A stretch of DNA of 7,355 nucleotides from Gemmatimonadaceae bacterium (GTDB lineage Bacteria > Gemmatimonadota > Gemmatimonadetes > Gemmatimonadales > Gemmatimonadaceae): the NCBI GenBank assembly GCA_025357975.1, contig JANYKY010000092.1, positions 1-7,355 of the forward strand. Reading direction: 5' to 3'. Each line of letters begins with the position of its first letter. Position 1 is the first letter of the stretch. The notes beneath the pieces are model-generated. The model was not told the DNA's origin, did no database searches, and saw only the letters and a list, made by a program, of their open reading frames with translations. Shown in pieces: positions 1 through 5,572 of the stretch. The position numbers and the translations under genes are program-made.

Positions 1-290
1 GTCGCTCGACCGTCCGCATCTGTTGTCACGCTTGACGGATTTACGGAGCCACTTCCCCCAGTGACGGTGAAAGCGACCTCGACGCCAGAGACGGGGCTTC
101 CGCGTTTGTCCGTGACGCGCACTGCAGGCGCTGAGGCGGCAGTGGTTCCAACTACGCCCGAAAGATCCACGGTACTTGGCGCGTTGATAGTCGCGGCGCG
201 GTGCAGTGGCTCGAGAGGCGAATCCGACTTGCATCCGGATACAACCGCCACAAAAGCGACGACCAGAACTCCTGCGTTTACTGGACCCAT
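1..290 (-). CDS. Ig-like domain lipoprotein, N-terminal part (cut by window edge)
   Basis: Reading the minus strand from the ATG at 290 gives 96 codons that stay open to the window edge. Residues 1-20 form a lipoprotein signal: a hydrophobic stretch followed by VVSGC, with Cys20 as the likely lipidated residue, so the product should be anchored in the membrane. From about residue 45 the chain has the pattern of a bacterial Ig-like (invasin/Big type) domain: APAVRVTDKRGSPVSGVEV, then FTVTGGSGSV and a TTDADGRA turn. Proteins with this layout are common as surface lipoproteins in Gemmatimonadota and relatives. The rest, probably more Ig-like repeats or a C-terminal domain, lies outside the window, so the total length and exact role are unknown. 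The ribosome site is weak (GGGACG, about 5 bases before the ATG). The upstream region contains a 34-bp tandem duplication. Confidence 0.75.
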   Translation of the reverse strand, partial: MGPVNAGVLVVAFVAVVSGCKSDSPLEPLHRAATINAPSTVDLSGVVGTTAASAPAVRVTDKRGSPVSGVEVAFTVTGGSGSVNPSSVTTDADGRA

Positions 291-343
291 CGTTCGTCCC
301 AAGTGCGCCGTGTCAGCATTGAGGCGTGTTTGTTTCGTTCTGA

Positions 344-411
344 AGTGCGACGGACAGCATAGGATGTTTTGCTCGCGAGTGCGACGGACAGCATAGGATG
401 CTTTGCTCGCG
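344..411. repeat. 34-bp tandem duplication
   Basis: Two adjacent 34-base copies occupy 344-377 and 378-411. They differ at one base only (T at 367, C at 401). Each copy begins AGTGCGACGGACAGCATAGG and ends in TTTGCTCGCG. Copy 2 contains a short inverted repeat, AGCAT-AGG-ATGCT (390-402); in copy 1 one arm is imperfect (AGCAT-AGG-ATGTT). The pair starts 54 bases upstream of the start codon of the Ig-like lipoprotein on the minus strand, so it could be a doubled regulatory site or simply a slippage duplication. Beyond this, the 291-576 gap shows no convincing gene on either strand. Confidence 0.85.
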
Positions 412-576
412 CTCGCATCAAAGATTACTCAGCTTTCTATAGGATTCAGACTCATCAGCGTCGTGCTTTCGAGGATGCGCTGTTTTTGCTCAAGAGCGCG
501 GCGAGGGTCATAGATCACCCTGCGTACTTGCTGCGGTTCGTCCGCTCATTTTCGTTTCGCGCGCTCGGAGTCAGAG

Positions 577-1554
577 TCATTCAAAGCTCCCGGCAACGAC
601 GCCGTTATTGTTGATGGCAACAGGAAATGAGTACCTGGCACCAGGGGGCATCTGAAGAATTTTTATCTCTCCCGATGCCAGCCATACAAGAGGCGTTAGG
701 TGTTCACCGGTCCCGACAGCCCCCGCCGCGTCCCCATTATCGTTGATGACATTCACACTGGTGTTTGCCATTGGAATTCGGACCATTCCGCCCGTTGCCG
801 TCCACTTGAATCCCACGCCATCACTGGAGCCAACTACCTCACCGCGATTGTTCAAAGCGCCCAGGGAGGTGTGGAACGTGGTCCGAGTTTCGGATTGACC
901 GATTACGACGAATTGACCGTCGGCTTCCCACAGCAGTGCGTTCGTGCCTCGACAGCCGTTGCTGTCCGTCGTTCCAGCGTAGCCAATGGCCTGCCCCCTC
1001 GCATTGGTACCAACGATGAGGTCAACGCAATTTGACCCCGCGGGCAGCCTCAATTTCCCGCCGGCGTCGATCGGCCGGAATTCGGGAGAACGCGTCACCA
1101 TGGGGATTGGCTTTATGCCGGACTGTGCGTTCCACGTAAATGCGTCGTTAAGTTCACAGCACCTGGGACCGCCGTACAAGTCGGTGTGCGGACCCTCGCT
1201 CAGGCCAGTCACGTCACCGGCATCAGTTATCGACAATGCCCAGGAAATACCGTCCGGACCGACGAGACTCCCGATTGCGGTGTATCCCCCGGACGGTGAC
1301 CATATGAACGCGTGGTCACCTCCAAGCGTCACGTAGCCCGCAACCTGCCCGTCGTTATTCATGGCGGTGACGTTCATGCTCATCGCACCATTTGGAACCG
1401 GGATGACCTCCAGTCCCATTTTGGAAGACCAAACGAAGCCGCGTCTAGAAACGACGGCATCTGGAGTGGCTGGTGCTGTATCCGTCGAGCAGGCAGTGAG
1501 AAGGATAGCGTTGCCGATGAGATTGCACGCGCATATACATTTTCGGATTCGCAT
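577..1554 (-). CDS. HAF-repeat lipoprotein, probable six-bladed beta-propeller
   Basis: This encodes a 325-residue secreted lipoprotein. The signal is MRIRKCICACNLIGNAILL followed by the lipobox LTAC, with Cys22 as the lipidation site. The body carries HAF-type repeats, in which an INDxGxVxG-like turn alternates with an (A/G)F-x-W strand. The turns are AMNNDGQVAG, SITDAGDVTG, GTNARGQAIG, ALNNRGEVVG, VINDNGDAAG and AINNNGVVAG, near residues 65, 108, 182, 233, 269 and 313. The partner strands are GFVW, AFIW, AFTW, ALLW, GFKW and PLVW. Several cysteines (a CC pair near 132, then 176 and 201) could form disulfides outside the cytoplasm. HAF proteins are extracellular and their function is not known. 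I chose the second ATG (1554) because GAGGAA at 1561-1566 lies 6 bases before it; the ATG at 1560 touches that site directly. The gene is divergent from the ECF sigma/kinase pair. Confidence 0.85.
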   Translation of the reverse strand: MRIRKCICACNLIGNAILLTACSTDTAPATPDAVVSRRGFVWSSKMGLEVIPVPNGAMSMNVTAMNNDGQVAGYVTLGGDHAFIWSPSGGYTAIGSLVGPDGISWALSITDAGDVTGLSEGPHTDLYGGPRCCELNDAFTWNAQSGIKPIPMVTRSPEFRPIDAGGKLRLPAGSNCVDLIVGTNARGQAIGYAGTTDSNGCRGTNALLWEADGQFVVIGQSETRTTFHTSLGALNNRGEVVGSSDGVGFKWTATGGMVRIPMANTSVNVINDNGDAAGAVGTGEHLTPLVWLASGEIKILQMPPGARYSFPVAINNNGVVAGSFE

Positions 1555-1560
1555 CCACAT

Positions 1561-1566
1561 TTCCTC
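1561..1566 (-). promoter_or_regulatory. Ribosome binding site of the HAF lipoprotein gene
   Basis: GAGGAA on the minus strand is followed after 6 bases by the ATG at 1554, which is good Shine-Dalgarno spacing. It decides between two in-frame ATG codons at 1560 and 1554 in favour of the latter. Confidence 0.6.
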
Positions 1567-1942
1567 AATTCGCGTGAAATTCCCTTGTACCTGCGGTTAC
1601 ACGGAATTCAACCGAATCGGCTCAAAGAGGAAGCTTCGTAATCCACGCGCGCAGACAATCAGTGCCGCTGGCGCTTGAGGAAAACTGTGGAGTTGTTGAA
1701 GTCTCTCAAGGTTGGGACAGCGGAAATGGTTCCTTCGGCCAGAGAATAGCAGAGCGATCCGGCGAGTCGTTCTTCAGCTAGATCCTGGATAAGCCATGCA
1801 GCGACTCGAGCAAGTTTTCAGTGTTTGGACGATCGGCCAGCATCGCAGTCACCGCGCTTCAGCGTGCCGTACTGACAGGAACGCGCTTCCGCCGCCAACC
1901 TTCCCTTCCGCCTTCTCTCGATCGGCGCCACAATTATTGGCG
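1567..1942. other. Divergent intergenic region between HAF lipoprotein and ECF sigma factor
   Basis: This 376-base stretch separates two divergent genes and should hold both promoters. The sigma-factor frame stays open back to an ATG at 1796, but the extra 49 residues (rich in Arg, Ser and Pro) do not resemble the family, so I treat them as non-coding. I see no convincing -35/-10 pair, no terminator and no RNA gene. Confidence 0.45.
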
Positions 1943-2533
1943 ATGAGTGAAGAAACAACTGACACCGGCACCATTACCCGATTGCTTCATGATTTTGAGA
2001 ACGGCGATCGCAACGCGCTCGCGGCTCTCTTCCCGATTGTGTACGATGAGCTCAGAGCGGTCGCTCATCGGCGGCGCCGGGGCTGGAATGGCGACGTCAC
2101 CCTCGGCACTACTGCGCTGGTTCATGAAGCCTACCTCAAACTCGTAGACGTGAATCAGCTTGGCGCACGGAGCCGAGCCCATTTTCTCAGGGTTGCATCA
2201 ATGGCCATGCGTCAGATTCTCTGCAACTACGCGAGGGATCAGCGCGCCGCGAAACGCGGCGGGAGTGCGCCGAAGGCGTCGCTCGACCTGCTCAGCGACG
2301 GAGCGCAGGCCGGCTTTTCCGTTGAGCAAACCGATACACTGGCGGAGCTTGATGAGGCGCTGGGCCGACTGGAAAAGATGGATGCGAGACTGGCCTCCGT
2401 CGTCGAGTGTCGTTTCTTTGGCGGACTTACAATAGAAGACACCGCAACCGCACTCGACGTCTCCGTGGCCACGGTAAAACGTGACTCGTCGCTCGCACGC
2501 GCATGGCTCTATCGAGAGATGAAGGACGGTTAA
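1943..2533 (+). CDS. ECF-type RNA polymerase sigma factor (Sigma70_ECF family)
   Basis: This encodes a 196-residue alternative sigma factor that would direct RNA polymerase to a dedicated set of promoters. Region sigma-2 covers about residues 8-105 and includes LFPIVYDELRAVAHRR, the family-typical TTALVHEAYLKLVD (56-69), FLRVASMAMRQIL and the basic RDQRAAKRGG. Region sigma-4 covers about 133-192, with ELDEALGRLEKMDARLASVV, then VECRFFGGLTIEDTATALDV and VSVATVKRDSSLARAWLY as the helix-turn-helix. This is the subfamily that is abundant in Acidobacteriota, Planctomycetota and Gemmatimonadota and is often found next to Ser/Thr kinase genes. The ATG at 1943 gives the usual family length of about 190; a longer in-frame start at 1796 adds an unrelated tail. 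No strong ribosome site is visible. No anti-sigma gene is nearby. The kinase starts 89 bases downstream on the same strand, so the two are probably co-transcribed and the kinase may control this sigma factor (inference). Confidence 0.92.
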   Translation: MSEETTDTGTITRLLHDFENGDRNALAALFPIVYDELRAVAHRRRRGWNGDVTLGTTALVHEAYLKLVDVNQLGARSRAHFLRVASMAMRQILCNYARDQRAAKRGGSAPKASLDLLSDGAQAGFSVEQTDTLAELDEALGRLEKMDARLASVVECRFFGGLTIEDTATALDVSVATVKRDSSLARAWLYREMKDG

Positions 2534-2622
2534 AGAATACAATCGGTTCAGTTCAATGGGCTGATTTGACCGAAAAGCGTGTAGATCTTGAATGATCATA
2601 GCAGCCATTACTAGCGGAAGAG

Positions 2623-3466
2623 ATGATCGGGCCCGCCATTCATGCCATCGAATTCGCGGATCAGGATGTCGCGTCGGTTGGCGAAAAGATCCTTCAGTAC
2701 GAGCTCATCGAGCGAATTGGACGCGGAGGAATGGGCGTTGTGTACAAAGCGCGCGATACGCGGCTCGGGGCGCACCGTAGCCCTCAAGTTTCTCCCTCAT
2801 CGCCAGGCATCGAACCCTGCGGCACGTGCAAGACTTCTCGCCGAAGCGCGATCAGCATCGTCGCTCGACCATCCGAACATTGGGGTCGTGCACGATAGCG
2901 CGGATCTCGGCAATGGACAACGATTCATTGCCATGGCATGGTATGACGGAAAAACCCTCAAACACAAACATCGGAATGGTCCATTACCCGTAGCGCAATC
3001 GGTGGAGATCGCGAAGCAAATCGCCGACGCGCTCACTGCGGCGCATAGGGCCGGAATCATTCATCGCGACGTGAAGCCGGCGAACGTGGTGCTCATACCC
3101 ACTGGAACGGCAAAGCTTCTCGATTTTGGAATTGCGAAGCTGATAAGCGACAACGAAGACGACATTGATTCAGCTGCCGGGACGGTTGCTTACATGAGTC
3201 CGGAACAAACGCGCAAACGGAATGTCGACGCGCGCACAGACACTTGGAGCCTCGGCGTTCTCCTGTATGAAATCCTGGCAGGCCAACGCCCGTTTAGTGG
3301 GGACACCGATGAGCAAAATTTTGCGGCCATCCGAGATCAAGAGCCGGCGCCACTCGCGTCGATTCGGCCGGATATTCCCGACGCGTTGCTGCGGATTGTC
3401 GAGCGACGCGCTCGCAAAGATCCGGACAACCGGTTTCAGACAGCGGAGAGCTTTGCTGTGCACTGA
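2623..3466 (+). pseudogene. PknB-type Ser/Thr protein kinase, split by a one-base frameshift
   Basis: The kinase domain is read in two frames. The first (from ATG 2623) gives residues 1-49 with the glycine loop GRGGMG (33-38) and [11 protein letters not shown]. The second frame resumes with RTVALKFLP. Dropping one G from GGGG at 2767-2770 yields one 280-residue chain. It carries the ATP-binding Lys55, a helix-C glutamate near 74, HRDVKPAN (Asp149, Asn154), DFG (167-169), an activation loop ending AYMSPEQ (Glu194), DTWSLG (Asp206) and Arg270 in DPDNRFQ. No catalytic residue is missing, so the enzyme would be active if read through. It would transfer phosphate from ATP to Ser/Thr of target proteins. 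It ends right after the catalytic domain, with no membrane helix and no sensor or TPR/WD40 tail such as many relatives have, so the 3' end may also be lost. GGAAGAG directly before ATG 2623 is a possible but tightly spaced ribosome site. The split could be an assembly error, a true mutation or a slippage site. Confidence 0.88.
2767..2770 (+). other. Frameshift point: GGGG run in the kinase gene
   Basis: The codons CGG CTC GGG encode the end of the first frame. One extra G then shifts CGC ACC GTA GCC CTC AAG (R-T-V-A-L-K) into the next frame. The family consensus [14 protein letters not shown] is restored exactly by a run of three G instead of four. Confidence 0.85.
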
Positions 3467-3524
3467 GTGGATTGACGCTGCATCCCAAGCCGATGGCGTC
3501 AGCGCCGAACGACAGAAAGCCAGT

Positions 3525-3701
3525 TCAACGCGAATTTTTATCCCGAACCAGCTGATGGATCATGGGCGCTGTCTGCATTGGCGTGGCGGGGACAGCCGCC
3601 TGGCCGAGCTGCTCCTTGATTGCCTCGAGTGAAGCGCCTCTCTTTCTGCTCCTCATGGCCCAGGAGTGACGGTTCGAGGACGTCACTTCACGGCAGGTTT
3701 T
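3525..3701 (-). pseudogene. Decayed C-terminus of a tyrosine recombinase (phage-type integrase)
   Basis: A minus-strand frame of 58 codons, bounded upstream by a stop at 3702-3704 and lacking a convincing start, contains RHSWAM (11-16), RGASLEAIKEQLGQA (21-35) and ATPMQTAPM (39-47). This follows, almost without gaps, the end of tyrosine recombinases, whose usual pattern is RHTFAS, then RGASLKAIQELLGH, then TTMRYAHL. The conserved Arg-His pair is kept. The histidine of LGH is Gln, and the position of the nucleophilic tyrosine is Thr, so it cannot be active. No upstream part of the enzyme is recognisable. It lies tail to tail with the kinase, 58 bases from its stop. It was probably left by an integrated element that has since been lost. 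The match is to a short region read by eye, so it is moderately sure only. Confidence 0.5.
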
Positions 3702-4061
3702 TCAATGCAGGTTTCCCTAGTGGGTGCCAAAAAACGGATTGAACATAGGTGATCTCGTCCTATGATCAACCAAGACAGTCGATCTTCGACAGCATGCTCG
3801 TTCGCCGAGGCGCAGAAATCAAGCAGCGTTTCCGCATAGAATGTCGCGCTTTGCTACTCCGTGAGATACGATGCGTGCTTTATCCTTTCGATAGATCCCG
3901 AGATCGCCTCGGGTTGCCGATAGAACTCGTCTGTTTTGCACGTCGAGTACAGTGTCTTGGCTAATTTCGGTCGTGTAGAAGCAGCTCGTTCGCATTTGGA
4001 ACGTATACTCACTGATCTTTCGCGACTTCCAGAGGCTCTCTGCGTCGCTTAGCTATGAGCT
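3702..4061. other. Intergenic region without recognisable gene
   Basis: This 360-base stretch lies between the recombinase remnant and the end of the methyltransferase gene. Short open frames exist on both strands (for example plus 3749-3964), but none resembles a known family or has a good start site. A perfect 6-bp inverted repeat (CCCGAG at 3897-3902, CTCGGG at 3908-3913) is present without a following T-run. The stretch may be decayed remains of the element that carried the recombinase. Confidence 0.4.
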
Positions 4062-4685
4062 TTACGAATCGGTAAGTCGGCGGCGCGCAATGACGATATT
4101 CCACGACGTCGTTGGCTGCGGCCGTTCCATGCGGATGTCGACGAACTTTGTGTTCTCGAGAGCCGACACAACCTCTTCAAGCGCACGAGCAGTGAAAATG
4201 TCAGTCGGCATGCCCATCCGATCCATGTGCGATTTCGGAAGGAAGCCAACGACTGCACATCCACCGGGCCGGAGTACCCGATGAGCCTCCGCGAAACCGG
4301 CTTCGAGTGACCGCCAGAAGTAGATCGTGTTGACTGTAATGATTTTGTCGAACGACGCAGCTTCGAAAGGCAGGGCCTCGACAGTCCCGTGGCGGAATTC
4401 AGCGCGTCCCGCTGCTATGGCGTCGGCATACCGCGCTTTGGCCTGCCGTATCATGATCTGTGAGCGATCGATCCCGGCGACAAATTCCGCCTGCGCGATC
4501 AGGGAAGGAAGCGTGTTACCGCCGCCGAAGCCGACGTCGAGCACTCGATCGATAGGCGTCAGGTTGAGGAGGTCTACAGCGAATGCATTCATCTTCGCAT
4601 TGTTCCGATTCATCAGCCGGCCCATGACGCGGCCGAGAAATCCGGTAGGGTGCGAGAGCTGCTGAGCAATAATTCGCAATGGCAT
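4062..4685 (-). CDS. Class I SAM-dependent methyltransferase
   Basis: This encodes a 207-residue cytoplasmic enzyme of the Rossmann-fold methyltransferase class, which moves a methyl group from S-adenosylmethionine to a substrate not identifiable from sequence. Motif I is VLDVGFGGG (48-56). GIDRS (71-75) marks the end of beta-2, where the acidic residue binds the SAM ribose. GTVEALPFEAASFDKI (100-115) covers the adenine-side contact and strand 4, and HRVLRPGG (135-142) is the typical post-motif loop. The N-terminus (LSHPTGFLGRVMGRLMNRNN) fits a common group of small-molecule methyltransferases of about 210 residues, so the gene appears full length. I chose the ATG at 4685; a TTG two codons upstream (4691) is possible. 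The ribosome site is weak. It stands alone: the next minus-strand gene upstream is about 250 bases away, and the neighbours give no clue to its substrate. Confidence 0.88.
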   Translation of the reverse strand: MPLRIIAQQLSHPTGFLGRVMGRLMNRNNAKMNAFAVDLLNLTPIDRVLDVGFGGGNTLPSLIAQAEFVAGIDRSQIMIRQAKARYADAIAAGRAEFRHGTVEALPFEAASFDKIITVNTIYFWRSLEAGFAEAHRVLRPGGCAVVGFLPKSHMDRMGMPTDIFTARALEEVVSALENTKFVDIRMERPQPTTSWNIVIARRRLTDS

Positions 4686-4936
4686 CGTCAACTCTGCTCA
4701 GGTTCAATATGTAATGCGTCGCGCCGCGCGAGCACCGTGTTTTGAAGACACACCAGACATGTATGTACCGTCCCGCCGAGGCACGCGTTAGGTACCTCCC
4801 GCGAATTAGTGCCCGAACGCAGAGCGGCAACCGGAGGTATGCAGCTCACGAGACGGTTATAATGACCTTGTTGCTCGAAGGCGTGTCTTACAGAAAGAAA
4901 GCAAGAGCCGCCTCGCTTCAGAGGAACCCGTCGCGT
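4686..4936. other. Gap upstream of the methyltransferase gene
   Basis: About 250 bases between the methyltransferase start and the small membrane ORF should include the methyltransferase promoter. I see no gene here. A TATAAT hexamer on the plus strand (4858-4863) has no -35 partner and no gene downstream of it. Confidence 0.35.
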
Positions 4937-5110
4937 TTACATGAATGGAAACACAAGCGCAAGAAGCCATAGCACGAGTGCCACTGATAGGGCGAGGTAA
5001 AGCGCAACTCGCGCCAGACCTGAGGAAGGTCCACTCTGATTTACCCAGCGAGCCGTCACGAAAAGCGCCGTACCTAACGCAGCAAGTTGGAAGTCACCCG
5101 GTTTGATGGA
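4937..5110 (-). CDS. Small two-helix membrane protein or C-terminal gene fragment, unknown
   Basis: I do not recognise this family. The frame gives about 57 residues from a GTG at 5110 (VSIKPGDFQL onwards) and is open further upstream to a TTG at 5194, inside the IS3-like piece. It shows two membrane segments: FQLAALGTALFVTARWV, and a strongly hydrophobic helix VALYLALSVALVLWLLALVF ending in PFM. A short polar loop (NQSGPSSGLAR) lies between them. It overlaps the end of the broken LssY-like gene in another frame by 17 bases or more. Either it is a small inner-membrane protein, or it is the tail of a membrane protein gene joined here when the region was rearranged. The clean hydrophobic pattern and the stop directly after the second helix favour a real protein end, but no ribosome site supports a start. 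Confidence 0.35.
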   Translation of the reverse strand, partial: SIKPGDFQLAALGTALFVTARWVNQSGPSSGLARVALYLALSVALVLWLLALVFPFM

Positions 5111-5507
5111 CACCCAAATAGCTTTGCATAATATGCGGAGCCGGGACGTGTCTGGTGGGAAAGGGTCGAACAGAGAATCGAGAACGGAGCGCAAAGAGAG
5201 AGCGGCGCGAGTTCAGCAAGGAGTTCAAGCTTGAAGCGGTTCGTCTCGCAATGGCAAATTCGGATCGACGGGAGAGGGAATCCGCCGCCGCCCAAGCCGC
5301 ATCGCGCAGGGCCGCGCGAATCTCTGTCTCACTTCCGACTAGCGCGACATTTACCGGATCCGCAGAGACGCCCTTCGAATTGACGGTAAGCCGGGGAATG
5401 GTCTCGAGAGCGGGCAGATTCTCATAATGCTGCAGAAGTCGCGGGGCAAGGACATGCGTTACCAGGCTCACGAAAATGGTTGACGATGCCGCGATGGCTG
5501 CGCCCAC
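5094..5507 (-). pseudogene. LssY-C-like membrane protein, broken by an antisense IS3 piece
   Basis: The frame starts at GTG 5507 and has 137 codons. Residues 1-22 form an N-terminal membrane anchor. Then come LLQHYENLPAL (24-34), GVSADPVNVALVGSETEI (46-63) and AAWAAADSLSRRSEFAIA (70-87). This matches the opening of LssY C-terminal-domain proteins, which read HYE..PAL, gipgDPlNvalvGs, aGWxpADpltlrSslrIA. The match stops at residue 87. The next 20 codons (5191-5250) are the reverse complement of an IS3-type OrfA start. After that, SVRPFPTRHVPA (112-123) resembles the family's next block (SV..RPYP.APVS), and a stop soon follows. The later family signatures (QDLAFE and RHHVRFW) are absent. The gene is therefore a truncated mosaic and probably non-functional. 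It lies 65 bases after the wzi stop on the same strand and may once have been its partner. Confidence 0.6.
5191..5250 (+). mobile_element. Remnant of an IS3-family transposase OrfA N-terminus
   Basis: The plus strand reads AKRERREFSKEFKLEAVRLA. This fits the start of IS3/IS911-type OrfA, whose consensus is roughly (K/R)RR-x-F-(S/T)-x-EFK-x-EAVRL and which leads into a helix-turn-helix. Only about 60 bases are left. The helix-turn-helix, OrfB and both inverted repeats are missing, and the reading passes directly into antisense of the LssY-like gene at about 5251. Confidence 0.6.
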
Positions 5508-5572
5508 GCCACGGCCTTGCCCAGCTGCATTCGCCGCATTACACCGGCATCAGTCACATCGGACCGCCTATT

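Noticed and set aside
1..20. Similarity of the first 20 bases to a stretch near 2861 (GTCGCTCGACC shared)
   Set aside because: Both lie inside unrelated coding sequences in different frames; a short chance match.
61..396. Plus-strand open frame opposite the Ig-like lipoprotein
   Set aside because: The minus strand has a lipobox and Ig-like pattern; the plus frame resembles no protein and is a shadow.
369..614. Plus-strand frame of 81 codons across the tandem repeat
   Set aside because: It runs through the repeat and into the antisense of the HAF gene end, with no ribosome site and no recognisable domain.
1796..1942. Upstream in-frame extension of the ECF sigma factor (49 more residues)
   Set aside because: The extension is low in family-like features and gives a length beyond the family norm; the ATG at 1943 fits better.
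3665..3687. Inverted repeat AGTGACG ... CGTCACT with a 9-base loop
   Set aside because: The stem is only 7 bp, a T-run follows only after 10 more bases, and it lies within the recombinase remnant; not convincing as a terminator.
3897..3913. Inverted repeat CCCGAG / CTCGGG in the gap after the methyltransferase gene
   Set aside because: Short stem with no T-run on either strand, and it is too far from the methyltransferase stop to call a terminator.
3749..3964. Plus-strand frame of 71 codons in the gap after the kinase
   Set aside because: No recognisable family, no ribosome site, and similar short frames occur on the other strand.
4858..4863. Perfect TATAAT hexamer on the plus strand
   Set aside because: No matching -35 box at normal spacing and no plus-strand gene downstream.
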